Positions 47,174-56,573 of a DNA stretch of 64,000 nucleotides are shown here, in pieces. Made by a program: the position numbers and the translations under genes. The stretch is from NCBI RefSeq assembly GCF_019145495.1, contig NZ_JAHSTU010000002.1:186001-250000 (forward strand), read 5' to 3'. Below the pieces are notes generated by a model. The model saw nothing but the letters and a program-made list of their open reading frames with translations. It was not told the origin of the DNA and ran no database searches. Source of the stretch: Pseudomonas azerbaijanoccidentalis. Lineage in GTDB: Bacteria > Pseudomonadota > Gammaproteobacteria > Pseudomonadales > Pseudomonadaceae. Position 1 is the stretch's first letter; the number at the start of each line of letters is the position of its first letter.

Positions 47174-48523
47174 TTAAGCCGTCGCCACAGAACCCTCAGG
47201 CTCAACCACTGCCACCAACCCTTCCTTCATCCGCTTGGCATCACGCACGAAACAGCGCGAAGCCAGCACCAGAAACACCATGGTGAAAAACAGCGCCACC
47301 GGAATCAGGTACATCGCGTCGTGCAGCCCGACGGCCTTGAACGCTTCGGTCATCTGTTCGGCGCCCGCTGCAAGCATCGCCGTGTGGGCGAAGTGATCGG
47401 ACAACGCACCGACCACCACCGGCCCCAATCCGCCACCCAGCAGATACAACCCGGCAAAGAACAGCGCCATGGCCGTGGCGCGCAAGCGTGGCTCGACCAC
47501 GTCCTGAATCGCCGTGTACACGCAGGTGTAGAAGTTGTAGGCAAACAACCAGCCCACGCTGAATACCGCCACGAACACACCGATCTCGATCCGTCCCGAA
47601 TGCAGCGCCCAAGCTGTGCAGACCGTGGAGATGATCAGACTGAACGCCGCAAACAGTAGACGTCCATTGGCAACCCGCTGATGAATCTTGTCGGCCACCC
47701 AGCCACCCAGCGTCAGGCCGAACAACCCGGTCACGCCGACGATCACCCCGGTCGCCACGGCCGCTTCCTGCAACGGCATCAGGAAGTAGCGCTGCAGCAT
47801 CGGCACCAGGAACGAGTTGCAGGCGTAAGTAGCGAAGTTGAAGCACAGCCCGGCCATGACCAGCCAGAGGAAGGTCGGCACCGCCAGCACCCGACGAATC
47901 GGCCGGTCAACCTTCTCCTGCGAAACCTGCACGCTTTCAGCGGCGCCGCGCTTCGGCTCCTTGATGAAAAACATGAAGACCGCAAGGATCAGCCCCGGCA
48001 CGGCGGCAATGAAAAACGGCGCGCGCCAGCTGTCGAAGGCCTTGACCATCGCGCCGATGGTGAAGAACGCCAGCAGCAGACCCAACGGCAGCCCCAGCAT
48101 GAAAATGCCCATGGCCCGCGCCCGACGGTGAGCCGGGAACAAGTCGCCGATCAGCGAATTCGCGGCGGGCGCGTAACTGGCTTCGCCGATGCCGATGCCC
48201 ATGCGCACAATCAGGAAACTCCAGAAACTGCCGACCATGCCGTTGACCGCGGTCAACCCGCTCCATGCCGCCAGGCCCCAGCCCATCAGCTTGGCACGCG
48301 AACCAGTGTCGGCCATCCGCCCCAGGGGCAGGCCGGCAATGGCGTAGACGATGGTGAATGCGGTGCCGATGATCCCCAGTTGAAAGTCGCTGAGGTGCCA
48401 TTCCATGCGGATCGGTTCGATGATGATGGCCGGGATGGTGCGGTCGAAAAAGTTGAACAGGTTGGCCAGGAACAGCAGGAACAGAATGCGCCAGGCATTC
48501 GCCGCTTGGGTCGAGTTCTGCAT
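47174..48523 (-). CDS. MFS transporter (spinster-like)
   Basis: 449 residues from ATG at 48523. Motifs: LFNFFDRTIPAIIIEPI in helix 1, LPLGRMADTGSRAKLMGWGL in the 2-3 loop, GIGIGEASYAPAANSLI in helix 4. This pattern is typical of the spinster-type MFS group. The substrate is unknown and no catabolic neighbour points to one. Confidence 0.85.
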   Translation of the reverse strand: MQNSTQAANAWRILFLLFLANLFNFFDRTIPAIIIEPIRMEWHLSDFQLGIIGTAFTIVYAIAGLPLGRMADTGSRAKLMGWGLAAWSGLTAVNGMVGSFWSFLIVRMGIGIGEASYAPAANSLIGDLFPAHRRARAMGIFMLGLPLGLLLAFFTIGAMVKAFDSWRAPFFIAAVPGLILAVFMFFIKEPKRGAAESVQVSQEKVDRPIRRVLAVPTFLWLVMAGLCFNFATYACNSFLVPMLQRYFLMPLQEAAVATGVIVGVTGLFGLTLGGWVADKIHQRVANGRLLFAAFSLIISTVCTAWALHSGRIEIGVFVAVFSVGWLFAYNFYTCVYTAIQDVVEPRLRATAMALFFAGLYLLGGGLGPVVVGALSDHFAHTAMLAAGAEQMTEAFKAVGLHDAMYLIPVALFFTMVFLVLASRCFVRDAKRMKEGLVAVVEPEGSVATA

Positions 48524-48731
48524 GGGTCCGTCTCTTTTATTGTTATGGGGCTTCACTGCCAGTGCATCCGAGCCCGGAACCTGCAATCTAGTCAGGCGCC
48601 CCCGTGCTGTCTGTAATTATTCGTAAAGCTGATACCCGACCATCGGATCTGTCGCGGCTCATGCAACATTTTATTTCCAAATGATCTAGACCCCATTCCA
48701 AAAGGATTGCAGGACAATGTGCCACTATCGC

Positions 48732-48758
48732 TTGCGTTCCCCCGGTGCCTTCTATACT
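48732..48758 (+). promoter_or_regulatory. Possible promoter of the MHYT-GGDEF-EAL gene
   Basis: TTGCGT (48732-48737) and TATACT (48753-48758) with 15-16 bp between, about 58 bp upstream of the ATG. Confidence 0.4.
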
Positions 48759-48815
48759 CCATGACATTCGCCGGCATTCATTGTGCCGGTCAGGAAGACA
48801 ACGACGGGGCATGCT

Positions 48816-51032
48816 ATGGAGTGGCTTGGTCTGCATTTCATTACCGAGCTGCCAGAGAGTGGGCAGGTCATACTCAACTGCATACATGACCCTTTTCTGG
48901 TGCTACTGGCTTATCTGGTTGCCTGCGCCGGCAGTTTTGCCACGCTGGACATGGCCGAGCGGGTGGCTCATGCCGAAAAGAAGGCTTCACAGCGACTCTG
49001 GCGCTGGGTCGGCGCCGGCTGCCTCGCGGGCGGCATCTGGGCCATGCACTTCATCGGCATGCTGGCGTTCCAGGCGCCGGTCACCATCCATTACCAGTTG
49101 CCCATCACCCTCATTTCCCTGCTGATCGCCCTGCTCGCTTCATGGCTGGCGATGCACACCCTGAGCCTTGCGCAACTGACCTTCTGGCAATGTTTCAGAG
49201 CCGCCATCGGCATTGGCCTGGGCATTGCCGCCATGCATTACGTGGGTATGTCCGCACTGCGTTCGCAGGCGCAGGCCTACTATCAACCGCTGTTGTTCGG
49301 CCTCTCGATCGTGATCGCCATCGGCGCCAGCCTGGCGGCGCTGCTGCTGTCGACTTACTTGCGTAGCGGCACTGGGATGTTTCATCAATTGCTCAAGTAC
49401 GGCGCCAGCCTGGTGCTCGGGGCCGGCATCATCAGCATGCATTTCACCGGCATGGCCGCCTTCAATCTGGTGCTGCCCACTGGCAGCCTCCTGACCGCGC
49501 CCGGGGAAAACAACCACCTGCAACTGGGCCTGACCGTAGCCACCATGACGCTGCTGATTATCGGCAGCAGCATCAGCGCGGCGCTGGCGGACAAAAAACT
49601 GCAGCACAAGGAAAACGATCTGCAACGGGTCAATTCGCTGCTCAGTCAACTGGACCAGGCGCGCATGTCCCTGCAACAAGTGGCGCACTACGACCCCTTG
49701 ACCAATCTGATCAACCGTCGCGGTTTCAATCAGCTCTTCGCCGAAAAACTCAGCCAGAAAACCAACGAGGGCGGCATGCTCGCGGTGCTGTTCCTCGACA
49801 TCGACCACTTCAAGCGGATCAACGACAGCCTTGGCCACGATGCCGGTGACGAACTGCTCAAGGTGCTGGCCGGGCATATCCGCAGTTCGATTCGCAGCCA
49901 CGAAGATGTCGTGGCGCGCTTCGGTGGCGATGAGTTCTGCATCCTCATCGACCTGCATGACCGCGAAGAAGCGCGGCACATGGCGCAGCGCATCATGCAA
50001 AAAATGAAAGAACCCATTGAGCTCGCCGGGCGGCGCATGGTGATGACCACCAGCATCGGCATCAGCGTGTTTCCCGAAGACGGCAAAACCTGTGAAGAGC
50101 TGCTGAAAAACGCCGACCTGGCGCTGTACCAGTCCAAGGGCAGCGGACGCAACGGCCTGAATTTTTTCAGTGCCAACCTCAAGGCCCGCGCCACACTGGA
50201 ACTGCAACTGGAAGAAGAACTGCGCCACGCCCTGCGCGAAGACGCCGGCCTGATGCTCTACTACCAACCCATCTACGACCTGAAAACCGGCCAGGTCAGC
50301 AAGCTCGAAGCGCTGATTCGCTGGCAACACCCGACACACGGATTCCTCGCCCCGGACCGCTTCATTACCATTGCCGAAGCCAACGGCCTGATCACCGAAC
50401 TGGACCACTGGGTACTGCGCAAGGCCTGCGAAGACCTTGGCGAACTGTCACGCCAAGGCTGCGAAGAGCTGAAGATTGCGGTGAATTGCTCGCCCCTGAC
50501 GTTGGCCCGCGAAGAGCTGGCCACCGAGATCGAACAGGCGTTGCGCGACGCCGAGGTGGCGCCGCAACGGCTGGAACTGGAAGTGACCGAGAACGCACTG
50601 ATGGGCAACATTGCCGATACGCTGGTGTTGCTGCAGCAGATTCGCGCTCTCGGCGTGTCACTGTCGATCGACGACTTCGGCACCGGTTATTCGTCGCTGG
50701 CCTACCTCAAGCGCCTGCCGCTCAACACGTTGAAGATCGACCGCTCGTTCATCCAGGACATCCCGAATTCGACCCAGGACATGGAGATTGTCCAGGCGAT
50801 CATCGCCATGGCCCACACCCTGCACCTGGATGTGGTCACCGAGGGTGTCGAAACCTTCGAGCAGTACCAGTTTCTGGAAAGCCAGGGTTGCGACTACGTT
50901 CAGGGCTACCTGCTCAGCCGGCCGGTGCCGCTCGCCGAGTTGCACCCGGTGCTGAAAGAAATCAACCAGCGTAAAAACGCATACTCGGTCACGACGTTGA
51001 GTCTGGTTCACGGTACATCTGCACTAATGTAG
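48816..51032 (+). CDS. MHYT-GGDEF-EAL cyclic-di-GMP enzyme
   Basis: 738 residues. Seven hydrophobic helices carry three MHYT motifs (MHFIGM 77-82, MHYVGM 140-145, MHFTGM 208-213), thought to bind copper and sense gas or redox. The GGDEF domain has an intact GGDEF (370-374), and the inhibitory-site arginine is replaced by S361. The EAL domain has E498-A-L and the DDFGTG loop. Both activities look possible. The plan resembles P. aeruginosa MucR more than NbdA. The 3' end overlaps the convergent dehydrogenase gene. Confidence 0.9.
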   Translation: MEWLGLHFITELPESGQVILNCIHDPFLVLLAYLVACAGSFATLDMAERVAHAEKKASQRLWRWVGAGCLAGGIWAMHFIGMLAFQAPVTIHYQLPITLISLLIALLASWLAMHTLSLAQLTFWQCFRAAIGIGLGIAAMHYVGMSALRSQAQAYYQPLLFGLSIVIAIGASLAALLLSTYLRSGTGMFHQLLKYGASLVLGAGIISMHFTGMAAFNLVLPTGSLLTAPGENNHLQLGLTVATMTLLIIGSSISAALADKKLQHKENDLQRVNSLLSQLDQARMSLQQVAHYDPLTNLINRRGFNQLFAEKLSQKTNEGGMLAVLFLDIDHFKRINDSLGHDAGDELLKVLAGHIRSSIRSHEDVVARFGGDEFCILIDLHDREEARHMAQRIMQKMKEPIELAGRRMVMTTSIGISVFPEDGKTCEELLKNADLALYQSKGSGRNGLNFFSANLKARATLELQLEEELRHALREDAGLMLYYQPIYDLKTGQVSKLEALIRWQHPTHGFLAPDRFITIAEANGLITELDHWVLRKACEDLGELSRQGCEELKIAVNCSPLTLAREELATEIEQALRDAEVAPQRLELEVTENALMGNIADTLVLLQQIRALGVSLSIDDFGTGYSSLAYLKRLPLNTLKIDRSFIQDIPNSTQDMEIVQAIIAMAHTLHLDVVTEGVETFEQYQFLESQGCDYVQGYLLSRPVPLAELHPVLKEINQRKNAYSVTTLSLVHGTSALM

Positions 51033-51885
51033 ACGGGTCTTTTTCCAGATACCCCTGAGCCCCATGCAACCGCATCAGTTGCGCGGCCAAGCCGCTGACC
51101 GGTGTTGCCGAGCCTTGCTCGCGGGAAAACTTCACCGCCGTGTCCAGATCCTTGAGCAACGTGCGCACGTGCCACTTCACCGGTTCAAAACGGCTGTCGG
51201 CCATTTGCGGCGCCAGGATCTGCAGCGGCTTTGAATCGGCAAAGCCACCGGCCAGCGCTTCGGCGATCAGGCTCGCATCCACGCCTGCGCGCTCTGCCAG
51301 GGCCACCACTTCGGCAATCACCAGCGCATTGCAGGCCACAATCATTTGGTTGCAGGCCTTGGTCACCTGCCCTGCTCCGACCGCGCCCATATGCGTGACC
51401 CGCTGGCCGAGGCTGAGCAACACCGGCTTGACCCGCTCAAGCGCCGCCGCTTCACCGCCAACCATGATCGCCAGACTGCCAGCCTCCGCGCCGACCACAC
51501 CGCCAGACACCGGCGCATCGAGCCAGCCCATGCCGGTTTCGCTGACAAGCTCGGCGGCCATTTCGCGCGTTGCCGTCGGTTCCAGGCTGGAAAAGTCCAC
51601 CAGCAGCTGGCTACTTTTCGCCCCTTCGATCACGCCAGCGGGGCCAAACACCACCTCGCGTACCACCGCCGTGTCTGCCAGACACAACATCACCACATCG
51701 GCGTACTGGCACAGTTCGGCCGGGCTCGCGACCTGCCGCGCACCGGCCTCGACCAGCGGCGCGCACTTGGCCGGATTGCGGTTCCACACCGTCAGCGGGT
51801 AACCCGCCGCGAGCAATCGCCGACACATCGGCAGCCCCATCAAGCCAATTCCGGCGAAACCCAGCGAAGGTAGCATTGACATCAT
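50989..51885 (-). CDS. Beta-hydroxyacid dehydrogenase (3-hydroxyisobutyrate type)
   Basis: 298 residues. The NAD(P) site is GFAGIGLMGLPMCRRL, the substrate-binding block is DAPVSGGVVGAEAGSL, and the catalytic lysine is in VTKACNQMIVA. Members reduce tartronate semialdehyde or oxidise 3-hydroxyisobutyrate; the exact substrate cannot be told. Its last 44 bp overlap, antisense, the end of the MHYT-GGDEF-EAL gene. Confidence 0.88.
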   Translation of the reverse strand: MMSMLPSLGFAGIGLMGLPMCRRLLAAGYPLTVWNRNPAKCAPLVEAGARQVASPAELCQYADVVMLCLADTAVVREVVFGPAGVIEGAKSSQLLVDFSSLEPTATREMAAELVSETGMGWLDAPVSGGVVGAEAGSLAIMVGGEAAALERVKPVLLSLGQRVTHMGAVGAGQVTKACNQMIVACNALVIAEVVALAERAGVDASLIAEALAGGFADSKPLQILAPQMADSRFEPVKWHVRTLLKDLDTAVKFSREQGSATPVSGLAAQLMRLHGAQGYLEKDPSTLVQMYREPDSTS

Positions 51886-52083
51886 TTTGCCTCCTTTTGA
51901 TTAAAGATCGCCAAATCCTGGCCGATTTATCATGACTTAGGAAAGGATTCCCCCAAGAAACGTTCAGGCCACGGCACTGACACTTGGGACAAATACGCGC
52001 TGATAAAAGACGCGAGATCTTATTCCGTGACGGTTTGACGACAGCGTGTCGCCCGACCAACCAGCCCAGGTACATGGCGAACA

Positions 52084-54285
52084 ATGACTTCTAAAAATAA
52101 CCCGGCCACCGCGATTTCCGACCTGACGCAGAGCCCGGCGGCGAACAGCCCCGCACCGTCGAAGCCATTGACGCCATCGCGCCCGCTGGCGACCCAGCAA
52201 TACCTGTACTTCACCGAAACCAACACCGACCGCATCCTCGATAACCTCGACGGCTTGCGCGACATGGTGTTCCCGCGCGCACCGCACCTGGAAGGTGACA
52301 GCGAGCAGCACAGCGACCAGGAATTCCCGTCGGTGTGCCTGATCGGCCTCGGCCGCTGCGGTTCGAACATTGCGCTGGATGTTGCGGAGCTGGTGTACAA
52401 CGCCCGCAAGTTCTACCTCAACGAATTCAACAACGAAGATCGCCTGTCGCCGGACAAACGCTACGCCGAAAAAGGCTACAGCCCAGCCCAGTGGATTCGC
52501 AACAACCTGCGCCTGATGCCGAACAAGGCCACCAAACCGGTGTTCCTGGTCGAGCCGCTGGTGATGCTCGGCGACCTGGACAAAGACATCGCCGGGCGTA
52601 TCCGCTTCTCGCGCAAGGGCGAAAAAAGCGGCTTCCTGCGCGACTACAGCAAAATGAAAATCATGGACTTGTCGGAAGTCCACGCCGGTGGCGCCGGTAA
52701 CGCGCCGATCCTCGGCCAGTACCTGGCCAAGATCATCCTGAACAAGGACACCCAGCGTTTCTCCAGCCCTGACTGGAAGATGATTCACTCGTACCTGATC
52801 GACAGCTGTGGCATCAAGGCCAACCAGTCGCGCCTGTATTTCTCGATTTTCAGTGCCGGCGGCGGTACCGGTTCGGGCATGGCCTCGGAATTCGGCCTGG
52901 CCCAGCAACACTCGTACATGAACAAGACGTTCGACACCAAGCCCATGGATGAGCACGACGGCAAGAGCGGTCACTCGTTCGTCTTCGAGCCAATCTTCAC
53001 CAGCGGCATCTGCGTGCTGCCGAACATTTCCGACCACCGCAGCGAAATGTCCGAAGCACTACACATCAACGCCGGTCGCCTGCTGTGCAAATACCTGTCG
53101 GAAGAATGGGACTTCTCCTACAACTTCGCCAATGAAGACAGCAGCGAAGCCAGCGTCATGGGCCGTATTCGCCCATGGAACGCGATGATGCTGATCTCCA
53201 ACGACATCATGCGTTACGCCGAAGAAAACGATGACGGCAACATCCAGAACATTGATGTCAATGCCATGGAAAAGCACGCCAACCAATACATCTCGCAGCA
53301 GATCTTCAACATTCTGACGGCGCAGGCAGTAACGACTGACTACGACCAGAACTATTTCCGCCGCGCCGGCATCGACATCGGCGAAACCATTCGCCTGGAC
53401 GCCAACGACCTGTTCATGAGCCTGGCCGGCCCGGTGGCGATTGCCTACGCCGAATCCGTGGTGCCGGAAACTCCGCCGCCGAGCAGCGACAAATTCAAGG
53501 TCTTCGAAAAAGAGCCGCAGCGTCTGAACATTGACGATTTGTTCTTCCGTTCGATCGACTTGCCGCACTTCAACAAGGTTACCCAGGCCATCGAAGGCAT
53601 CAGCCTGCTGCCGATCGAGTCCAAGCGCTATCGCGCTTCGCTTGAGCAATACAAGAATTCGGGCTACGACGCAGCCGCGTTGCACGACCTGCACTTCTTC
53701 AAGAATTGCTCGTCGGTGGTGTCGATCGTTTCCTTGCCCAAGGACTACAAGCTGTCCTACATGGACCTGAACCGGTTGAAGACTCACCTCAACAGCCTGT
53801 TCCCCAACACCACGCTCAAGCGCTACGCGCTGGTGATCGGTGCCTCGGCCAACCTGTCGCTGACCACGTTGATCGCCAAGAGCCCGTGCCTGTCGGACGA
53901 TTTCCTGACGCTGATCGTGGCGTTCATCAAGCGTTGCTTCGCGAAAAACCCGTACCGTTTCGACGAGACGCTGGATAACTCGATCCTCGACTTCATCATC
54001 AATGAACACTTTGACGAAGACCGGATCGACGACCTGCTCAACGAATTCGAGAACCCGGCGAAGATCCTTGATACCAACTGGTACGCGATCAAACCGATGT
54101 ACGAGAAGAAGTACCGCGAACTGATCAATGACAAGGAAAAGTTCGTCTCGATCAACGACATCCGCCTGTCGCGCGATTGCGTGAAGAAATCGATCAAGTA
54201 CCTGCGCGAGATCTATCGTCACCGCATCGGCAAGACCAAGGTTATTTCGCTGAATAACCATACGGGCAAGACGTTCTCGGTCTGA
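52084..54285 (+). CDS. Tubulin/FtsZ-superfamily protein of unknown role
   Basis: 733 residues, about twice FtsZ. After an 80-residue Pro/Ser-rich N-terminus comes a nucleotide-binding start (SVCLIGLGRCGSNIALDV; G88-N95), then the tubulin signature FSAGGGTGSG (257-265). MMLISNDIM (368-376) resembles the IPND loop of FtsZ, and IRLDANDLFM (436-445) the T7 loop, with D439 and D442 matching FtsZ D209 and D212. A 290-residue C-terminal region (from about 450) is not FtsZ-like. It fits the Tubulin_2-like Pfam group. It is monocistronic with a weak ribosome site. GTP binding and polymerisation are inferred. Confidence 0.75.
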   Translation: MTSKNNPATAISDLTQSPAANSPAPSKPLTPSRPLATQQYLYFTETNTDRILDNLDGLRDMVFPRAPHLEGDSEQHSDQEFPSVCLIGLGRCGSNIALDVAELVYNARKFYLNEFNNEDRLSPDKRYAEKGYSPAQWIRNNLRLMPNKATKPVFLVEPLVMLGDLDKDIAGRIRFSRKGEKSGFLRDYSKMKIMDLSEVHAGGAGNAPILGQYLAKIILNKDTQRFSSPDWKMIHSYLIDSCGIKANQSRLYFSIFSAGGGTGSGMASEFGLAQQHSYMNKTFDTKPMDEHDGKSGHSFVFEPIFTSGICVLPNISDHRSEMSEALHINAGRLLCKYLSEEWDFSYNFANEDSSEASVMGRIRPWNAMMLISNDIMRYAEENDDGNIQNIDVNAMEKHANQYISQQIFNILTAQAVTTDYDQNYFRRAGIDIGETIRLDANDLFMSLAGPVAIAYAESVVPETPPPSSDKFKVFEKEPQRLNIDDLFFRSIDLPHFNKVTQAIEGISLLPIESKRYRASLEQYKNSGYDAAALHDLHFFKNCSSVVSIVSLPKDYKLSYMDLNRLKTHLNSLFPNTTLKRYALVIGASANLSLTTLIAKSPCLSDDFLTLIVAFIKRCFAKNPYRFDETLDNSILDFIINEHFDEDRIDDLLNEFENPAKILDTNWYAIKPMYEKKYRELINDKEKFVSINDIRLSRDCVKKSIKYLREIYRHRIGKTKVISLNNHTGKTFSV

Positions 54286-54305
54286 ACTGAAAACGCGTCG
54301 TTCCA

Positions 54306-54367
54306 ATCGCTAGCAGGCTAGCTCCCACAGGTAATCGCCGACCTGTGGGAGCTAGCCTGCTAGCGAT
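54306..54367. repeat. Inverted repeat pair, GCTAGCAGGCTAGCTCCCAC type
   Basis: Arms ATCGCTAGCAGGCTAGCTCC and exact complement with a short loop. It is a variant of the second repeat family at 29081-29177 (AGCAGG in place of GGCAAG). Confidence 0.85.
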
Positions 54368-54556
54368 GGCGCCCTCAAAAACACCGCAAAACAACATCCA
54401 GAAACAATTGAGCAGCCCTCAGGCTGCTCGCTCAACTGTTCCCGTTACGTTTACGTCACCGTGAGGCTGTGGCCTTTCTCTACGGCAACGTGCCATCACG
54501 CTACTCGGCTACACACTTTTACTCGATGCTGCCACGCACCAAGCCGGTGCGCACAT

Positions 54557-54862
54557 TCAAGCCTTCGCTCTTTCCTGGATCATAATCCACGGCGAAACCA
54601 CCACCGCCCATAGCTGCGGGTCACGTTCGAAAAGATCCAGCGCCCGCGTTTCAGACAGCTTCGCGACCTTGTCTTCGGCCAGCCAGGCAGCCACTTTCTC
54701 GCCCTCATCCGTCGCTACTGCCTCTGCCGCCGCGATCAAATCCAGGCTCGGGTCGACCCACAATAGGGCACCCTTGGCGAAGAACGGCTCCAGTTCCTTC
54801 CAGGTAATAGATGCGGTTTCACCAAGCAGCTTGGCATAGAGGGTGCTAGGTTCTTCAGTCAT
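54557..54862 (-). CDS. DUF2288-family protein
   Basis: 101 residues from ATG at 54862 (MTEEPSTLYAKLLGETASITWKELEPFFAKG). The WKELEPFFAKGALLWVDPSLDLI block is the DUF2288 hallmark. It is small, acidic and cytosolic; function is unknown. An inverted repeat (GAGCAGCC/GGCTGCTC, 54410-54429) lies past its 3' end. Confidence 0.8.
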   Translation of the reverse strand: MTEEPSTLYAKLLGETASITWKELEPFFAKGALLWVDPSLDLIAAAEAVATDEGEKVAAWLAEDKVAKLSETRALDLFERDPQLWAVVVSPWIMIQERAKA

Positions 54863-55212
54863 GGGTCCGGTCCGGAAAAGAAATCGACGCAATGATAACG
54901 TCGGTGGTCTGGCAGAAAAACCCAGTTGCACTTTGCGTCACTGATTGAAAAGAGCAGGAATGCCAAGGAATGCACGGAATCTGGCTATAAGCCCTTCAAA
55001 GCCCCGCCGCAATTCTGACTTTTTCTTTCAAAATAGCGACACCCCCAAGTTTTGCCCCCCGCCGCCAGCTTCCCAGGCTGACAATCGGCGCTCTACACTG
55101 TACCGGTACAGTTGCCGGGGGGCATTTCCGGGGGATGTCGTAGATATCTGACCCGGTTCTGCTGCCAACGGCGCCAGGACTATAAAAACTACAACAGTAA
55201 GAGTGGAGCACT
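54863..55212. other. 350-bp upstream region of braC
   Basis: No gene is supported on either strand. It must hold the braC promoter, but no convincing -10/-35 pair stands out. An AGAGTGGAG ribosome site precedes the braC ATG. Confidence 0.45.
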
Positions 55213-56340
55213 ATGACTAAGGCTACTAAGCAGATTTCCAAACTGTTTGCCGCTATGGTTCTGGCAGGGGTTGCCAGCCATTCGTTCGCAGCTGACACCA
55301 TCAAGATCGGCATCGCCGGCCCTAAAACCGGCCCTGTAGCCCAATACGGCGACATGCAGTTCAGTGGCGCCAAAATGGCCATCGAACAGATCAACGCCAA
55401 AGGCGGCGTAGACGGCAAGAAACTCGAAGCCGTTGAATACGATGACGCCTGTGATCCAAAACAAGCCGTGGCTGTAGCGAACAAAGTCGTCAACGACGGC
55501 GTCAAGTTCGTAGTCGGTCACCTGTGCTCCAGCTCCACTCAACCGGCTTCGGACATCTACGAAGACGAAGGCGTGATCATGATCACCCCGGCTGCCACCA
55601 GCCCGGACATCACCGCCCGTGGTTACAAAATGGTGTTCCGCACCATCGGTCTGGACAGCGCCCAAGGCCCTGCCGCCGGTAACTACATCGCCGACTTCGT
55701 CAAACCGAAAATCGTTGCTGTCCTGCACGACAAACAGCAATACGGTGAAGGCATCGCCACCGCCGTTAAAACCACCCTCGAGAAGAAAGGCACCAAGGTT
55801 GCCGTGTTCGAAGGCATCAATGCCGGCGACAAAGACTTCTCCTCGATCATTGCCAAGCTCAAGCAAGCCAACGTCGACTTCGTCTACTACGGCGGCTACC
55901 ACCCGGAGCTGGGTCTGATCCTGCGTCAATCCGCTGAAAAAGGCCTGAAAGCCAAGTTCATGGGTCCGGAAGGCGTGGGTAACGACTCCATTTCGCAGAT
56001 CGCCAAAGACGCTTCCGAAGGCCTGCTGGTGACCCTGCCGAAATCCTTCGACCAGGATCCGGCCAACATCGCCCTGGCTGACGCGTTCAAAGCGAAGAAA
56101 GAAGATCCAAGCGGTCCGTTCGTGTTCCCGGCCTACTCGGCTGTGGAAGTGATCGCCGAAGGTATCAAGGCTGCCAAGTCCGAAGACTCCGCCAAAGTGG
56201 CAGAAGCCATCCACAAAGGCACCTTCAAGACCCCTACCGGCGACCTGAGCTTCGACGAGAAAGGCGACCTGAAAGACTTCAAATTCGTGGTTTACGAGTG
56301 GCACTTCGGCAAACCAAAAACTGAAGCCAAGCCTCAGTAA
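55213..56340 (+). CDS. braC: Branched-chain amino acid-binding periplasmic protein
   Basis: 375 residues with signal peptide cleaved near SHSFA-ADTI. The Leu/Ile/Val-binding fold is clear: IGIAGPKTGPVAQYGDMQFSGAKMAIEQIN, the C/C pair (DDACDP, VGHLCSSST) that forms the lobe disulphide, and VDFVYYGGYHPELG. It delivers leucine, isoleucine, valine and alanine to BraDEFG. A hairpin after the gene probably makes braC mRNA the most abundant. Confidence 0.95.
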   Translation: MTKATKQISKLFAAMVLAGVASHSFAADTIKIGIAGPKTGPVAQYGDMQFSGAKMAIEQINAKGGVDGKKLEAVEYDDACDPKQAVAVANKVVNDGVKFVVGHLCSSSTQPASDIYEDEGVIMITPAATSPDITARGYKMVFRTIGLDSAQGPAAGNYIADFVKPKIVAVLHDKQQYGEGIATAVKTTLEKKGTKVAVFEGINAGDKDFSSIIAKLKQANVDFVYYGGYHPELGLILRQSAEKGLKAKFMGPEGVGNDSISQIAKDASEGLLVTLPKSFDQDPANIALADAFKAKKEDPSGPFVFPAYSAVEVIAEGIKAAKSEDSAKVAEAIHKGTFKTPTGDLSFDEKGDLKDFKFVVYEWHFGKPKTEAKPQ

Positions 56341-56364
56341 GGCGTTGCCTGACTGACTGCCAAT

Positions 56365-56390
56365 AAAGCCCACGGCGTGCCGTGGGCTTT
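56365..56390 (+). terminator. Hairpin after braC, partial terminator
   Basis: AAAGCCCACGG-CGTG-CCGTGGGCTTT with a short T-rich tail (GTTTTA). It sits between braC and braD, so it should lower rather than abolish downstream transcription. Confidence 0.75.
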
Positions 56391-56573
56391 GTTTTACGAA
56401 CGTATTTGGGCCGCGCTGGCGTGATCCGCCAGTCTCCCCACCTGAAAATCTCAAAACCGTCATCAGCGGTTCGCTGGCAAACCCCGAATTCGAAGTGGAT
56501 GCAGATCCACGGGGCTCGGGCGGGAAAATGACTCCACCAGTGAAATGCGTATCAGGTTTTTAGGAGCGCTGTA

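Noticed and set aside
48588..48887. A 99-codon minus-strand frame between the MFS and MHYT genes.
   Set aside because: It overlaps the start of the MHYT gene and the probable promoter, and its product looks non-coding.
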